From: Caviibacter sp963550915 | GTDB taxonomy: Bacteria; Fusobacteriota; Fusobacteriia; Fusobacteriales; Leptotrichiaceae | Direction of reading: 5' to 3' | Assembly: GCA_963550915.1 (NCBI GenBank) | Contig: CAUVEB010000002.1 | Coordinates: forward strand, 62,001 to 126,000 | DNA: 64,000 nucleotides | Shown here: positions 17,415-26,103 of the stretch, one piece after another | Numbering within the stretch: position 1 is the first letter of the stretch | How the letters are laid out: every line of letters starts with the position of its first letter | Program-made: the position numbers and the translations under genes | Notes under the pieces: model-generated | Told to the model about the DNA's origin: nothing | What the model saw: only the letters and a program-made list of their open reading frames with translations | The model's database searches: none

Positions 17415-17443
17415 ATTTTACTATTTTTACTTTAAAAAGTAAA
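17415..17443 (-). promoter_or_regulatory. Promoter of mnmG operon
   Basis: Minus-strand -35 TTTACT (17438-17443), 17-bp spacer, -10 TAAAAT (17415-17420). Confidence 0.55.
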
Positions 17444-17458
17444 TATGTTAAACTTTTT

Positions 17459-17491
17459 AAAAAAATATTCTATGGAAAACCATAGAATATT
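17459..17491 (-). terminator. Terminator of the 17494 gene
   Basis: A 12-bp perfect stem AATATTCTATGG/CCATAGAATATT with a four-base loop, followed on the minus strand by T7. Confidence 0.85.
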
Positions 17492-17493
17492 TA

Positions 17494-18054
17494 TTATCTA
17501 ATATTAATTACTATTCCACCAAATTCTGTTATTTCTAAGCTATATGTAAGTCCATTTGTATAGCTTAAAGTTGTAATTGGATTTTCTTCATAAATGTTTG
17601 ATGATAGCATTGCAAATATTCTTTTTGCGTGTTCATATGTGATAGTACTATCTGATGTTTTAATTAGAACTGTTGCTATATCTTCAACTTTTTTAATGTT
17701 TTCTTCTGTTATTATACCTATATTAGCATAAATTTCTGTTACATTTATACCGTCATAAGCTATCATATATGAGCTATTTTCAATTTCAGGTATATTAACT
17801 TTAAAATATGTTTTTTGACTCACTTTCATCAAACTGAAGTTTGAAATTTCAACCCCGTGCTCTTTTGCATTTTTTTCAAAAATATTTATTATATTTTCAA
17901 GTAATTCATTTTGAAATGTTGTTTTTGATTTATTCTTTGATATTTCTAAATTTTTTCTACTTTGTGTTAAACCTCTCATTTCTTTTACAGTCAAAATAAT
18001 CAGTATTAGCGAGATTACTATAAATAATATTTGTAGTATTCTTTTTTTACTCAT
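17494..18054 (-). CDS. Small membrane-anchored protein, unknown
   Basis: This protein has 186 residues. A single N-terminal hydrophobic helix (about 6-24, ILQILFIVISLILIILTV) follows basic residues MSKKR, so the protein is probably anchored in the inner membrane with the rest outside. The soluble part has alternating strands and helices (YFKVNIPEIENSSYMIAYDG, then YSLEITEFGGIVINIR) without recognised motifs. It starts 8 bases after the rpsR terminator, with AGGAGAAAC before the ATG, so its expression may come from read-through. I do not recognise a family. Confidence 0.7.
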   Translation of the reverse strand: MSKKRILQILFIVISLILIILTVKEMRGLTQSRKNLEISKNKSKTTFQNELLENIINIFEKNAKEHGVEISNFSLMKVSQKTYFKVNIPEIENSSYMIAYDGINVTEIYANIGIITEENIKKVEDIATVLIKTSDSTITYEHAKRIFAMLSSNIYEENPITTLSYTNGLTYSLEITEFGGIVINIR

Positions 18055-18061
18055 GTTTCTC

Positions 18062-18091
18062 CTAAAACAAAGAGCTACCGAGGGTAGCTCT
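18062..18091 (-). terminator. Terminator of the rpsF-ssb-rpsR operon
   Basis: Minus-strand stem GAGCTACC/GGTAGCTC (18083-18090 with 18072-18079) with a three-base loop and TTTGTTTT tail. Confidence 0.8.
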
Positions 18092-18097
18092 CCACTT

Positions 18098-18331
18098 TTA
18101 TTTTTCTATTCTTGTATATGGTAATAAAGCGATTTGTCTTGCTCTTTTTATTGCTTTTGCAATTTTTCTTTGAATTTTTGCGTCAAGACCTGTTACTCTT
18201 GATGGAGATATTTTCCCTTTATCATTCATAAAGTTTTTTAATAAATCTACATTCTTATAATCTATATCTGTTATTTTAAATTTTACCTTTGGTCTTCTTT
18301 TTCTTTTCTTAAATTCAGCAACTGGCTTCAT
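18098..18331 (-). CDS. rpsR: 30S ribosomal protein S18
   Basis: A basic protein of 77 residues with the S18 core DYKNVDLLKNFMNDKGKI, SRVTGLDAKIQRKIAKAIKR and ALLPYT. It pairs with S6 on the small-subunit platform. It is the last gene of the conserved rpsF-ssb-rpsR cluster, 14 bases behind ssb, with AGGAGGTG before the ATG. Confidence 0.97.
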   Translation of the reverse strand: MKPVAEFKKRKRRPKVKFKITDIDYKNVDLLKNFMNDKGKISPSRVTGLDAKIQRKIAKAIKRARQIALLPYTRIEK

Positions 18332-18345
18332 GTTACACCTCCTAT

Positions 18346-18750
18346 TTAAAATGGAAATTCATCATCATCAAATGAATCGTCTTCCATATTATCATCTTGA
18401 GGAATATCTATATCAGTAGATTTTGAACTGCTATATGAAGTAGCACCTGATTGACTTTCAATAAATGAGATCTTATCTACAACCACATCTGTTAAATATC
18501 TTTTTTCTTGGTTTACTTCATAAGAACTTGTACTTAATCTTCCTTGGATTAAAACTCTTTGTCCTTTGCTAAAATAATTTGCTAAAAGCTCTGCTCTTTT
18601 GTCCCAAGCAATACAGTTTATGAAATCTGCTCCGTCCTTTGCAAATTCTTTTTTTACAGCTAATGAAAATCTACAGTAAGTTTTTCCTGTTGATGTTTGT
18701 TTTAATTCAACATCTTTTGTTAATCTTCCTAATAATGATACATAATTCAT
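18346..18750 (-). CDS. ssb: Single-stranded DNA-binding protein
   Basis: This protein has 134 residues: an OB-fold (about 1-105) starting MNYVSLLGRLTKDVELK with FINCIAWDKRAELLANYF and GQRVLIQGRL, then a short Ser/Asp-rich linker and the acidic tip ending DDDEFPF, which recruits replication and repair proteins. It sits between rpsF and rpsR, the usual place. Confidence 0.97.
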   Translation of the reverse strand: MNYVSLLGRLTKDVELKQTSTGKTYCRFSLAVKKEFAKDGADFINCIAWDKRAELLANYFSKGQRVLIQGRLSTSSYEVNQEKRYLTDVVVDKISFIESQSGATSYSSSKSTDIDIPQDDNMEDDSFDDDEFPF

Positions 18751-18776
18751 AACTTCACCTCTTCTTAATATTAGGG

Positions 18777-19064
18777 TTACTTTTCATTTCTAACAATCAT
18801 GTATTTTAAAATTGATTCTGATATATTTAATTTAGACTCAACTTCACCAAGTTTTGTTCCATCCATAGAAAATTTAGTTAAAACATAATATCCATTTTCT
18901 TTTTTCTTAATTGGATATGCTAACTTTCTATCTCCCATAATTTCAGTTGCTATTTCTTCAGCTCCTGCATGTCCTAAAACTTTTTCAACTTTTTCAACTA
19001 CTGCTTTTTTTTCTTCATCTGTAATTTGTGTTGAAAGAATAAACATAATTTCATACTTTGTCAT
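18777..19064 (-). CDS. rpsF: 30S ribosomal protein S6
   Basis: This protein has 95 residues: MTKYEIMFILSTQITDEEK, GDRKLAYPIKKKENGYYVL and the C-terminal LKYMIVRNE are standard for S6. First gene of the operon. The leader (19065-19120) contains a stem GCTTTAAAC/GTTTAGGGC with two G-T pairs; I did not find the known S6:S18-binding CCG element in it. Confidence 0.97.
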   Translation of the reverse strand: MTKYEIMFILSTQITDEEKKAVVEKVEKVLGHAGAEEIATEIMGDRKLAYPIKKKENGYYVLTKFSMDGTKLGEVESKLNISESILKYMIVRNEK

Positions 19065-19126
19065 TTTCTTTTCTCCTTTCCTTTTGGATTACAGCCCTAA
19101 ACTATTGTTTAAAGCAAGGTATATTT

Positions 19127-19155
19127 ATATTAACATATTAATTGAATAAATTCAA
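19127..19155 (-). promoter_or_regulatory. Promoter of rpsF operon
   Basis: Minus-strand -35 TTGAAT (19150-19155), 17-bp spacer, -10 TAATAT (19127-19132). The -35 lies inside the palindrome ATTGAATAAATTCAAT at 19141-19156, between this promoter and the divergent methyltransferase promoter. Confidence 0.7.
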
Positions 19156-19173
19156 TAGTTATTTACATTTTTA

Positions 19174-19202
19174 TTGACATCAGATAAGTTCTTGTATAAA
19201 AT
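19174..19202 (+). promoter_or_regulatory. Promoter of the DNA methyltransferase
   Basis: Consensus -35 TTGACA (19174-19179), 17-bp spacer, -10 TAAAAT (19197-19202), giving a leader of about 30 bases. Confidence 0.75.
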
Positions 19203-19237
19203 TATATTATATAATGCGCTATCAAAAGGAGAAGCTT

Positions 19238-20227
19238 ATGATTGAAGTAAAAAACAAAAATCTTACAGGTTTAAAATTCATAGATCTATTCGCTGGATTA
19301 GGTGGATTTAGGCTTGCATTAGAATCATTTGGTGCAAAGTGTGTTTACTCCAACGAATGGGACAAATATGCACAAAAAGTCTATCAAATGAATTTTGGAG
19401 ATAAGCCTGAAGGCGATATTACACTTGTTGATGAAAATAAGATACCTGATCACGATATTTTGTGTGCAGGTTTCCCTTGCCAAGCTTTTTCCATTAGTGG
19501 AAAACAAAAAGGATTTGAAGATAGCAGAGGGACTTTGTTTTTTGATGTAGCTAGAATTGTAAAAGCTAAAAAGCCAAAAGTAGTTTTCATGGAAAATGTC
19601 AAAAATTTCGCATCTCATGACAATGGTAACACATTAAAAGTTGTTCAAAATACAATGATAGATTTAGGATATGATTTTTACTATGATATATTAAATTCTC
19701 TTGACTTTGGCATACCTCAAAATAGAGAACGTATATATATGCTTTGCTTTAGAAAAGATTTAAATATTAAAAATTTTGCTTTCCCAAAGCCTTTTGAACT
19801 TTCTACATTTGTAGAAGATTTATTATTATCTGATGAGGACGTATCAAATCTAATAATAGATAGACAAGATCTTGTAATAAAAAATACAGAAATAAAAGAA
19901 AATTCCAGTAAAGTAATACGAATAGGAACTGTTGGTAAAGGTGGACAAGGAGAAAGAATTTACAGCCCTAAAGGAATAGCAATTACCTTATCTGCACATG
20001 GCGGTGGTGTTTTTGCTAAAACAGGAGGCTACTTAATTAACGGAAAAACAAGGAAATTACATCCACGAGAATGTGCTCGTATTATGGGATATCCTGATTC
20101 ATATTTAATTCATCCATCATCAAGTCAAGCATATAAGCAATTTGGAAATTCGGTTGTTGTCAATGTATTACAATATATATCTAAAAATATGGGAGAAGCT
20201 TTAAATCATGGATACAGCTATATTTAA
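19238..20227 (+). CDS. DNA (cytosine-5-)-methyltransferase of a type II R-M system
   Basis: A 329-residue C5-cytosine methylase with motifs in order: FAGLGG (SAM binding, 18-23), PCQ with catalytic Cys81, ENV 119-121, QNRER 161-165, a target-recognition region about 175-265, and the closing GNSVV 303-307. It methylates the host recognition site to protect it from the nuclease encoded convergently at 20524. The site cannot be read from sequence. I chose the ATG at 19238 because AAAGGAGAAGC lies in front of it; an in-frame ATG 24 bases upstream would put the Shine-Dalgarno inside the gene. The downstream small ORF overlaps its 3' end by 20 bases. Confidence 0.95.
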   Translation: MIEVKNKNLTGLKFIDLFAGLGGFRLALESFGAKCVYSNEWDKYAQKVYQMNFGDKPEGDITLVDENKIPDHDILCAGFPCQAFSISGKQKGFEDSRGTLFFDVARIVKAKKPKVVFMENVKNFASHDNGNTLKVVQNTMIDLGYDFYYDILNSLDFGIPQNRERIYMLCFRKDLNIKNFAFPKPFELSTFVEDLLLSDEDVSNLIIDRQDLVIKNTEIKENSSKVIRIGTVGKGGQGERIYSPKGIAITLSAHGGGVFAKTGGYLINGKTRKLHPRECARIMGYPDSYLIHPSSSQAYKQFGNSVVVNVLQYISKNMGEALNHGYSYI

Positions 20228-20519
20228 AATCTGGTTAATTAAAAACGGTAATTCACCCAAGATTGCTTCAGATACTATATGTAGACTAAAAAAATTAGAT
20301 AGAGCGTTGATTGAATCACCCATATCTTCTTCGGTAAATTCTGAATTTAATAAGGATAATTGTGAGAATCTTTTAAAATGTTTTTCTAAAAATGGTGAAA
20401 ATCAAATTATGGATTATTTTAAGCTATACTCACTTCCTATTGGTAAAAGATATATACATACGTACAAACTATCACTAACTAAATATATATTATTTAAAAA
20501 GGAGTTCCCTATCGGGTAA
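20208..20519 (+). CDS. Small helical protein of the R-M cassette, unknown
   Basis: This protein has 103 residues. It overlaps the end of the methyltransferase by 20 bases and ends four bases before the converging nuclease gene, so it belongs to the cassette. The sequence is helical; the segment FKIWLIKNGNSPKIASDT followed by RLKKLDRAL, with a C-terminal Tyr/Leu/Phe-rich helix, recalls the integrase-like SAM-fold modules found near some restriction genes. This is resemblance only. It could be a specificity or control partner, a remnant, or a non-functional frame. The terminator at 20496 lies within its last codons. Confidence 0.5.
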   Translation: MDTAIFKIWLIKNGNSPKIASDTICRLKKLDRALIESPISSSVNSEFNKDNCENLLKCFSKNGENQIMDYFKLYSLPIGKRYIHTYKLSLTKYILFKKEFPIG

Positions 20520-20530
20520 CTCCTTATTTT
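20496..20530. terminator. Bidirectional terminator inside the R-M cassette
   Basis: A stem AAGGAGTT/AACTCCTT (20499-20506 and 20518-20525) extended by CCC/GGG with a short loop, flanked by A and T runs. It overlaps the stop codons of both converging genes. Confidence 0.75.
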
Positions 20531-21303
20531 CTAATTGATTTTTCAAACTGAATAATATCTTTTCTTTGTTGTTCATCGTCATATTTCATTAACTCTATCG
20601 AAAAGATTACATTTGCATTTCTGGTGTTGGATAACTTTCTCACCATATAATTACTGACTTTTTTTCTAATAAGATAATCATACTTATTCCCTTTTACCTT
20701 TATTCCGTCTAAATTTTTATCAGAAATAATCTCTAATCCATTAAAAATAAAATCAATCCCAGCATTAATCATTGCATATTCAAAATCTGATTTATTTGAA
20801 TTATTTAAATTAGATGAAACACTCTTTTTTTCTCTATATTTTGCTATAACATTAAAGTATTTAGAAATTTGATCTATGGGAAATATTAAAAAATCTTCCG
20901 TATCTTTAGTGATGAAAAATTCTACACCTTTTTCTCTATAATATTTAATTATCCAATTATAAAATACTGATTTTTGAATATTGATAACTGAACCAGTTGT
21001 ACCAGAATTACAAAATTCATAAAAATTAATATTCATAAAATCAATAATCATTCTAGTATATTCATTTTCATTTGTCTTATTTTTAGGAGAATATTTAAAT
21101 ACAGATTTTTTTAAATCTGGTAATAATACAAATTGCCCACATTGGGCATTCGGCATTTTTGCTTCTATATAAAAAGTTTTACTATCTCCACGATAAAGTA
21201 TATCACTTATAGTTGAATTGGAATCTCCTTGTTGTTCAAATTTAGTTCCATATTTTTCATTTAAATATGCTGTACACTCTTCTTCAAAATTTTTCCAACT
21301 CAT
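20524..21303 (-). CDS. Type II restriction endonuclease, PD-(D/E)XK type
   Basis: This protein has 259 residues. The N-terminal part carries a PD-(D/E)XK core: Asp34 in TISDILYRGD, and Glu47 with Lys49 in FYIEAK on the next strand. The following AQCGQFVLLPD resembles the AQSGQF stretch seen in several restriction enzymes. The rest is mixed alpha/beta without recognised motifs. With the convergent C5 methylase it makes a complete-looking type II system; no frameshift is seen. The recognition site is not inferable. AGGAGG lies 6 bases before the ATG. Confidence 0.8.
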   Translation of the reverse strand: MSWKNFEEECTAYLNEKYGTKFEQQGDSNSTISDILYRGDSKTFYIEAKMPNAQCGQFVLLPDLKKSVFKYSPKNKTNENEYTRMIIDFMNINFYEFCNSGTTGSVINIQKSVFYNWIIKYYREKGVEFFITKDTEDFLIFPIDQISKYFNVIAKYREKKSVSSNLNNSNKSDFEYAMINAGIDFIFNGLEIISDKNLDGIKVKGNKYDYLIRKKVSNYMVRKLSNTRNANVIFSIELMKYDDEQQRKDIIQFEKSIRK

Positions 21304-21356
21304 TATTTACCTCCTATATAAAATAGAATCATTTTAGATGAATTTTATGTTAAACT

Positions 21357-21386
21357 AACAAAACCGCAATCAACAGATTACGGTCT
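21357..21386 (-). terminator. Terminator of pepO
   Basis: Minus-strand stem ACCGTAATC/GATTGCGGT with loop TGTT and a TTTGTT tail, just after the pepO stop. Confidence 0.75.
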
Positions 21387-21391
21387 TATAT

Positions 21392-23287
21392 CTACCATAT
21401 ATTTACTCTTTTATCAACAGGCATAAACATTTTATCTCCTTCTTTTATGTCAAATGCCTTATAGAAATCTTCAAGATTTCTAGGTTGTATATTAGCTCTT
21501 AATTCTCCTGGTGCGTGAACATCAGTTTTAAGAAGTAAATCTATATATTGTTTTTTAGCTTTTCTACACCATACTCTTGCAAAGTTTATGAAAAATTCTT
21601 GTATATCATATTCTCCTGAATTTTTAAGGGCTTCTAGTGAACAACTAAGTCCTCCTGCATCTGCTATATTTTCAGATACTGTAAGCTTACCATTTACTTT
21701 ACTACCATTAAATTCGATACCGTCAAATTGATCTATCATATCTTTTGCAAGATTATCAAATTTTTCATAATCTTCTTTAGTCCACCAGTTATTCATGTTT
21801 CCATTTTCATCAAACTGACTTCCGTTATTGTCAAAAGCATGTGATATTTCATGTCCTATTACTGCACCTATACCACCATAGTTTTTACTCTTTGATTGAT
21901 TTATGCTGTAAAATGGTTTTTGAAGTATTGCTGCAGGAAAACAGATTAAGTTGTCTGATGGACTATAATATGCATTTACTGTATTTGAACTCATACCCCA
22001 TTCTTTTCTATCAACTAATGTATTCCATTTTGAAAAATTGTACTCTGTAAACATTTTTGTAAATTCTAAATTATTTTCAAAAAAGCTCTTACTTTCATCA
22101 ACTATTAATTTTCTATAAATATCCTTGTATGTGCTTGGATATCCAACTAATATTTCAAGAGTTTCTAATTTTTTTATAGCATTTTTTGATGTGTTTTCAT
22201 TAAGCCAAGTATTTTTTGATAGTCTATTTTTATATACTTCTATCATGCTCTTAACCATGTTATATACATCTTGTTTTGCTTTTTCACCAAAATATTTTTC
22301 ACCATAATATACACTAATAACTTGGCTATAAACTTCTGTTGCAAAATAATATGCATATTTATCTACTGATTTTGCTTTATCAATACCTGACATATATCTA
22401 CCAAACATACCACCTAACTGACGCATTTCATCTGTTAGTGAACTACTCATACTTAAAACTAATTTTACTATAAGCCATGATTTGAAAATTTCAAAATTGT
22501 CTTTTGTTATAATATTATTATAGTTTTCATAAAATACAGGCTCTGTAACTATTATTTTTTCTGGTTCTTGCCCAACTAAGTCTGTTATGATTTTCTTGAA
22601 ATCAAATATGTTTGAGTATTCTTTTATTTGTGATATTGTTCTTGGATTATTCATCTTAGTATAATCTGCTAGTTCTTCTGAATTTTTTGTATGTGGGTAC
22701 ATTAAACTATCAAATTGTACTGTGTCATTTAATAATTTTTCTATTTTTTCACTACTATAATTAAATTTTTCTAATAGTTTTGCCATCATTTCTCTAAACT
22801 TATCTATCATTGGCTTACTATTTTCTGTTTCATAGTAAGTTTTATCTGGTAGTATAAGTTTTGGTACATCAAGATAAAGAACATTTCTTGTTGCTTCACT
22901 CATATCAGAATATATAGAGAAAGAAAAAGGTAGCGGAAAATCATATAGTATAAATTCATTTATATGTTCACTTAACATTTCATATGAGCTAATAGCTTCA
23001 AGCTTATTTATTATCTTGATAGCATCATTTACACCGTTTAATTCACGTGTTTTCATATCCTTTGTCATATTGTAGAATTTTAAAAATTCTTTCATTTCCT
23101 TATTTTCTACATCTTCTTCTTTTAACTCATTAAATTCTTTTATTAATTTTTGTTCAATTTCTTCAACTAAATCTGAAAACCCTCCAGTTGTTGGTTTATC
23201 TTCTGGTATAACTGCACTTTCAAGCCACTTTCCATTTACAGCTAAGTATAAGTCATCTTTTATTAAGTCTTTATTAATAGTACACAT
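21392..23287 (-). CDS. pepO: M13-family zinc metallopeptidase (PepO)
   Basis: A neprilysin-type endopeptidase of 631 residues that cleaves oligopeptides. The zinc site HEISH is at 479-483, the third ligand Glu539 lies in ENIAD with Asp543, and NAYY at 438-441 is the substrate-backbone motif. There is no signal peptide or membrane anchor, so it is cytosolic like lactococcal PepO. I use the ATG at 23287, which has AGGAG 6 bases before it. A promoter with -10 TATAAT lies in the 85-base gap behind lplA, so it is probably transcribed independently. Confidence 0.93.
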   Translation of the reverse strand: MCTINKDLIKDDLYLAVNGKWLESAVIPEDKPTTGGFSDLVEEIEQKLIKEFNELKEEDVENKEMKEFLKFYNMTKDMKTRELNGVNDAIKIINKLEAISSYEMLSEHINEFILYDFPLPFSFSIYSDMSEATRNVLYLDVPKLILPDKTYYETENSKPMIDKFREMMAKLLEKFNYSSEKIEKLLNDTVQFDSLMYPHTKNSEELADYTKMNNPRTISQIKEYSNIFDFKKIITDLVGQEPEKIIVTEPVFYENYNNIITKDNFEIFKSWLIVKLVLSMSSSLTDEMRQLGGMFGRYMSGIDKAKSVDKYAYYFATEVYSQVISVYYGEKYFGEKAKQDVYNMVKSMIEVYKNRLSKNTWLNENTSKNAIKKLETLEILVGYPSTYKDIYRKLIVDESKSFFENNLEFTKMFTEYNFSKWNTLVDRKEWGMSSNTVNAYYSPSDNLICFPAAILQKPFYSINQSKSKNYGGIGAVIGHEISHAFDNNGSQFDENGNMNNWWTKEDYEKFDNLAKDMIDQFDGIEFNGSKVNGKLTVSENIADAGGLSCSLEALKNSGEYDIQEFFINFARVWCRKAKKQYIDLLLKTDVHAPGELRANIQPRNLEDFYKAFDIKEGDKMFMPVDKRVNIW

Positions 23288-23372
23288 AGTCAACTCCTAA
23301 TTTTTTTAATATCTTCAATTATATCAAAAAAAGTACTTAATTTCTAGTAAGTTAAAATATGCAGTTAATTTA

Positions 23373-24368
23373 TTAGTCAATATTACATATTGCACGTGCT
23401 ATATCTTCTTTACTCATTCCTAAGAAATATTTTGATACATCTATATTGTTTATTACATTAAGCACTTCTTCATATGTATATTTTACTCCAACTAACATAT
23501 CTTCAATGTCTGTAACATCTTTTATACCAAAGAAATCTCCATATATTTTTATGCTATTTATCTTAGATTTTATTACATTTGCAAAAACTGTTATCTTACC
23601 TGTGTCATATTTTGTATCTCTTCTAATATTGTATTCAGGTGCTGTTCCGTATACCCAGTCCCAGTTTGCATGTTTTTCATCTCTATTTTTTCTAATTATA
23701 GATAGTTCTTCTTCACTTAGTACATATTCAACAAAGTCTTTGTTGTTTTCTTTCATTTCTTCTAATATCATTTCCTTAAAAGTATTGATATCAATTTTAT
23801 TAGGTAATTCATCTACTATATTTGTTACACGACTTCTAACAGACTTTATACCTTTTGAAGAAATTTTATCTTTTGAAACATTTAATGCCTTTGTTAATAC
23901 TTCTAAGTTTACGTCAAATAATAGGCAACCGTGGTGCATCATTCTACCGTTTGAGTAAGCTTGTGCATTTCCACATATTTTTTTACCATTTATTTCTATA
24001 TCATTTCTTCCTGTAAAGTTTGCCTCTACACCTAATTTTCTTAGTACGTTTATAACAGGTTGTGAGAAGCTCTTAAAATCAAATGGGTTATCATTTACTT
24101 TTGAAGATATTATTGTATAATTCAGATTTTGTAAATCATGATAAACAGCTCCTCCTCCAGATACTCTTCTAACAACATGTATATTATTTTCTGATACATA
24201 GTTTGTGTTGATTTCTTCAATAGCATTTTGATGTTTACCTATAACTATAGTTGGCTCATTTATCCATAGTAAAAATATTTCATCTTCATTTACTAGATTT
24301 TTAAAGCAATATTCTTCAAGTGCTATATTGTATGCTGGGTCATTGCTGTTGTTTATAATATACTTCAT
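23373..24368 (-). CDS. lplA: Lipoate-protein ligase A
   Basis: LplA activates free lipoate with ATP and attaches it to lipoyl-domain lysines. The 331 residues include RRVSGGGAVYHDLQNLNYT, the GKKICGNAQAY region with the catalytic lysine, and HHGCLLFDVNLE, plus the C-terminal accessory domain (about 245-331). It is the last gene of the pdh cluster, 15 bases after lpdA. Its obvious target here is the lipoyl domain fused to LpdA, since the E2 has none. Lipoate scavenging rather than synthesis is suggested, as no LipA/LipB is seen in this window. Confidence 0.94.
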   Translation of the reverse strand: MKYIINNSNDPAYNIALEEYCFKNLVNEDEIFLLWINEPTIVIGKHQNAIEEINTNYVSENNIHVVRRVSGGGAVYHDLQNLNYTIISSKVNDNPFDFKSFSQPVINVLRKLGVEANFTGRNDIEINGKKICGNAQAYSNGRMMHHGCLLFDVNLEVLTKALNVSKDKISSKGIKSVRSRVTNIVDELPNKIDINTFKEMILEEMKENNKDFVEYVLSEEELSIIRKNRDEKHANWDWVYGTAPEYNIRRDTKYDTGKITVFANVIKSKINSIKIYGDFFGIKDVTDIEDMLVGVKYTYEEVLNVINNIDVSKYFLGMSKEDIARAICNID

Positions 24369-24383
24369 ATTTAAATTTCTCCT

Positions 24384-26093
24384 TTATTTGATTTTTTTAG
24401 GTAAGTGTATAGCTTCACCTAATACATCTAAGCAAGCTTCATATAAAGCTTCTGAGTATGTAGGGTGTCCATGTATAGTTTTTGCTACTTCATCAACTGT
24501 TATTTCCATTTCAACTAATGCTGATGCCTCATTTATCATTTCAGCTGCTGCAACTCCAACTATATGTACTCCTAAAATTTCTCCATATTTCTTATCTGCT
24601 ATAACTTTTACAAATCCTGCTGTTTCGCTTGATGCTATTGCTCTTCCGTTTGCACTAAAGTTAAATTTACCTATATTTACATCATATTTTTCACGTGCTT
24701 GTTCTTCAGTAAGACCTACCATACCGATTTCAGGCATAGTGTAAACTGCTGCAGGTGTTGAATGTAATTTTACTTTTCTATGATTTCCTTTAACTATATT
24801 TTCAGCTGCTATTTCTCCCATTCTAAATGCTGCGTGAGCTAACATCTTAGTTCCGTTTACATCTCCTGGAGCATAAACACCTGGTATATTAGTTTCCATA
24901 TATTCATTAACTTTTATTTTACCTCTTTCAATTTCAAGTCCTAATTGTTCAAGACCTTCTAATTCAGGTACTCTTCCTATTGAAAGAAGTGCTTTTGATA
25001 CAACTACATCTTCTTTATTTTCAAGTTTTAATGTAAGTTTATTATCATTTTCAATAAGTTCAGTTAATTTTGAATTTGTTAATACTTTTATTCCTTGTTT
25101 TTCAAGTGATTTTCTAAGTACTTGTGAAACTTCACTGTCTGCTGATGGTACTAATCTATCTGACATTTCAATTATAGTTACTTTAGAACCAAAATAACTA
25201 AATGCTTGTCCAAGTTCAACACCAACAACTCCTCCACCTATAATAGCTAGGCTTTCTGGTACTTCTCTTAAGTCTAATATTTCATCACTACTTAAAACTA
25301 GTTTACTATCTATACCTTTGATATTAATTTTACCTACTTTTGAACCAGTAGCTATCATTATTTTATCTCCAGTATATTTTTTATCTCCAACAAAAACTTC
25401 TTTATCTTTATTTACGCTACCTACTCCTGTTACAACATCTACACCGTAGCTCTTCAATAATCCTTTTACTCCATTTGTTAATGTTTTTACAACTTCGTTT
25501 TTAACTTCAACAGTTCTACCCATATCTATTGTGAAGTTTTCATTTTCAAGAACAATTCCTCTTTTTTTAGCAAGAGATATGTTTTCAATTATTTCAGCAT
25601 TTTTTAAATATGTTTTTGTAGGTATACATCCTCTATTAAGACAAGTTCCTCCTACTATACTCTTTTCAACAACAAGTACTTTTGCACCAAGTTGAGCTGC
25701 TCTTATTGCACCATAGTATCCAGCAGGCCCTCCACCTACAACTATTAAGTCATAGTCTGCTTTGCTAGTTTTAACAGGTTCTTCTGTTTTAACTTCTTCT
25801 TTGACTTCAGCTTTTACTTCTTCTTTTGTTTCTTTAGCCTCGTCAATATTTTCTCCTTCTTCTCCTATATATGCTATAATTTCAGTTACTGGTACAGTTT
25901 CTCCGTCTTTTTTAAGTATTTTAATAAGAGTTCCAGAACTTTCTGCTTCAAGCTCCATATTTGTTTTATCAGACATTATTTCAAGTAAGATTTCTCCTTC
26001 TTCTACTTTGTCCCCTTCTTTTTTCTTCCATTCTAATATTTGTCCTTCTTGCATATCAACGCCAAGTTTTGGCATTATAACTTCAACTGCCAT
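24384..26093 (-). CDS. lpdA: Dihydrolipoyl dehydrogenase (PDH E3) with N-terminal lipoyl domain
   Basis: This protein has 569 residues. Residues 1-75 are a lipoyl domain with the modified Lys43 in SDKTNM. An acidic Lys/Glu/Val linker (about 80-115) follows. The remainder is a standard FAD-disulfide oxidoreductase: VVGGGPAGYYGA, GGTCLNRGC (redox cysteines near 150), an NAD-binding IGGGVVGVELG, APGDVNG and the C-terminal HGHPTYSE with the catalytic His-Glu. It reoxidises dihydrolipoate using NAD. Having the lipoyl domain on E3 is known from some bacteria; here it seems to be the only lipoyl domain of the complex. Confidence 0.96.
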   Translation of the reverse strand: MAVEVIMPKLGVDMQEGQILEWKKKEGDKVEEGEILLEIMSDKTNMELEAESSGTLIKILKKDGETVPVTEIIAYIGEEGENIDEAKETKEEVKAEVKEEVKTEEPVKTSKADYDLIVVGGGPAGYYGAIRAAQLGAKVLVVEKSIVGGTCLNRGCIPTKTYLKNAEIIENISLAKKRGIVLENENFTIDMGRTVEVKNEVVKTLTNGVKGLLKSYGVDVVTGVGSVNKDKEVFVGDKKYTGDKIMIATGSKVGKINIKGIDSKLVLSSDEILDLREVPESLAIIGGGVVGVELGQAFSYFGSKVTIIEMSDRLVPSADSEVSQVLRKSLEKQGIKVLTNSKLTELIENDNKLTLKLENKEDVVVSKALLSIGRVPELEGLEQLGLEIERGKIKVNEYMETNIPGVYAPGDVNGTKMLAHAAFRMGEIAAENIVKGNHRKVKLHSTPAAVYTMPEIGMVGLTEEQAREKYDVNIGKFNFSANGRAIASSETAGFVKVIADKKYGEILGVHIVGVAAAEMINEASALVEMEITVDEVAKTIHGHPTYSEALYEACLDVLGEAIHLPKKIK

Positions 26094-26103
26094 TTTATCT
26101 CCT

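Noticed and set aside
19065..19120. S6:S18 autoregulatory element in the rpsF leader
   Set aside because: A stem with two G-U pairs is present, but I could not find the CCG-containing apical motif described for this element.
23446..23958. Open frame antisense to lplA
   Set aside because: It is fully covered by a clear lplA on the other strand and resembles no protein.
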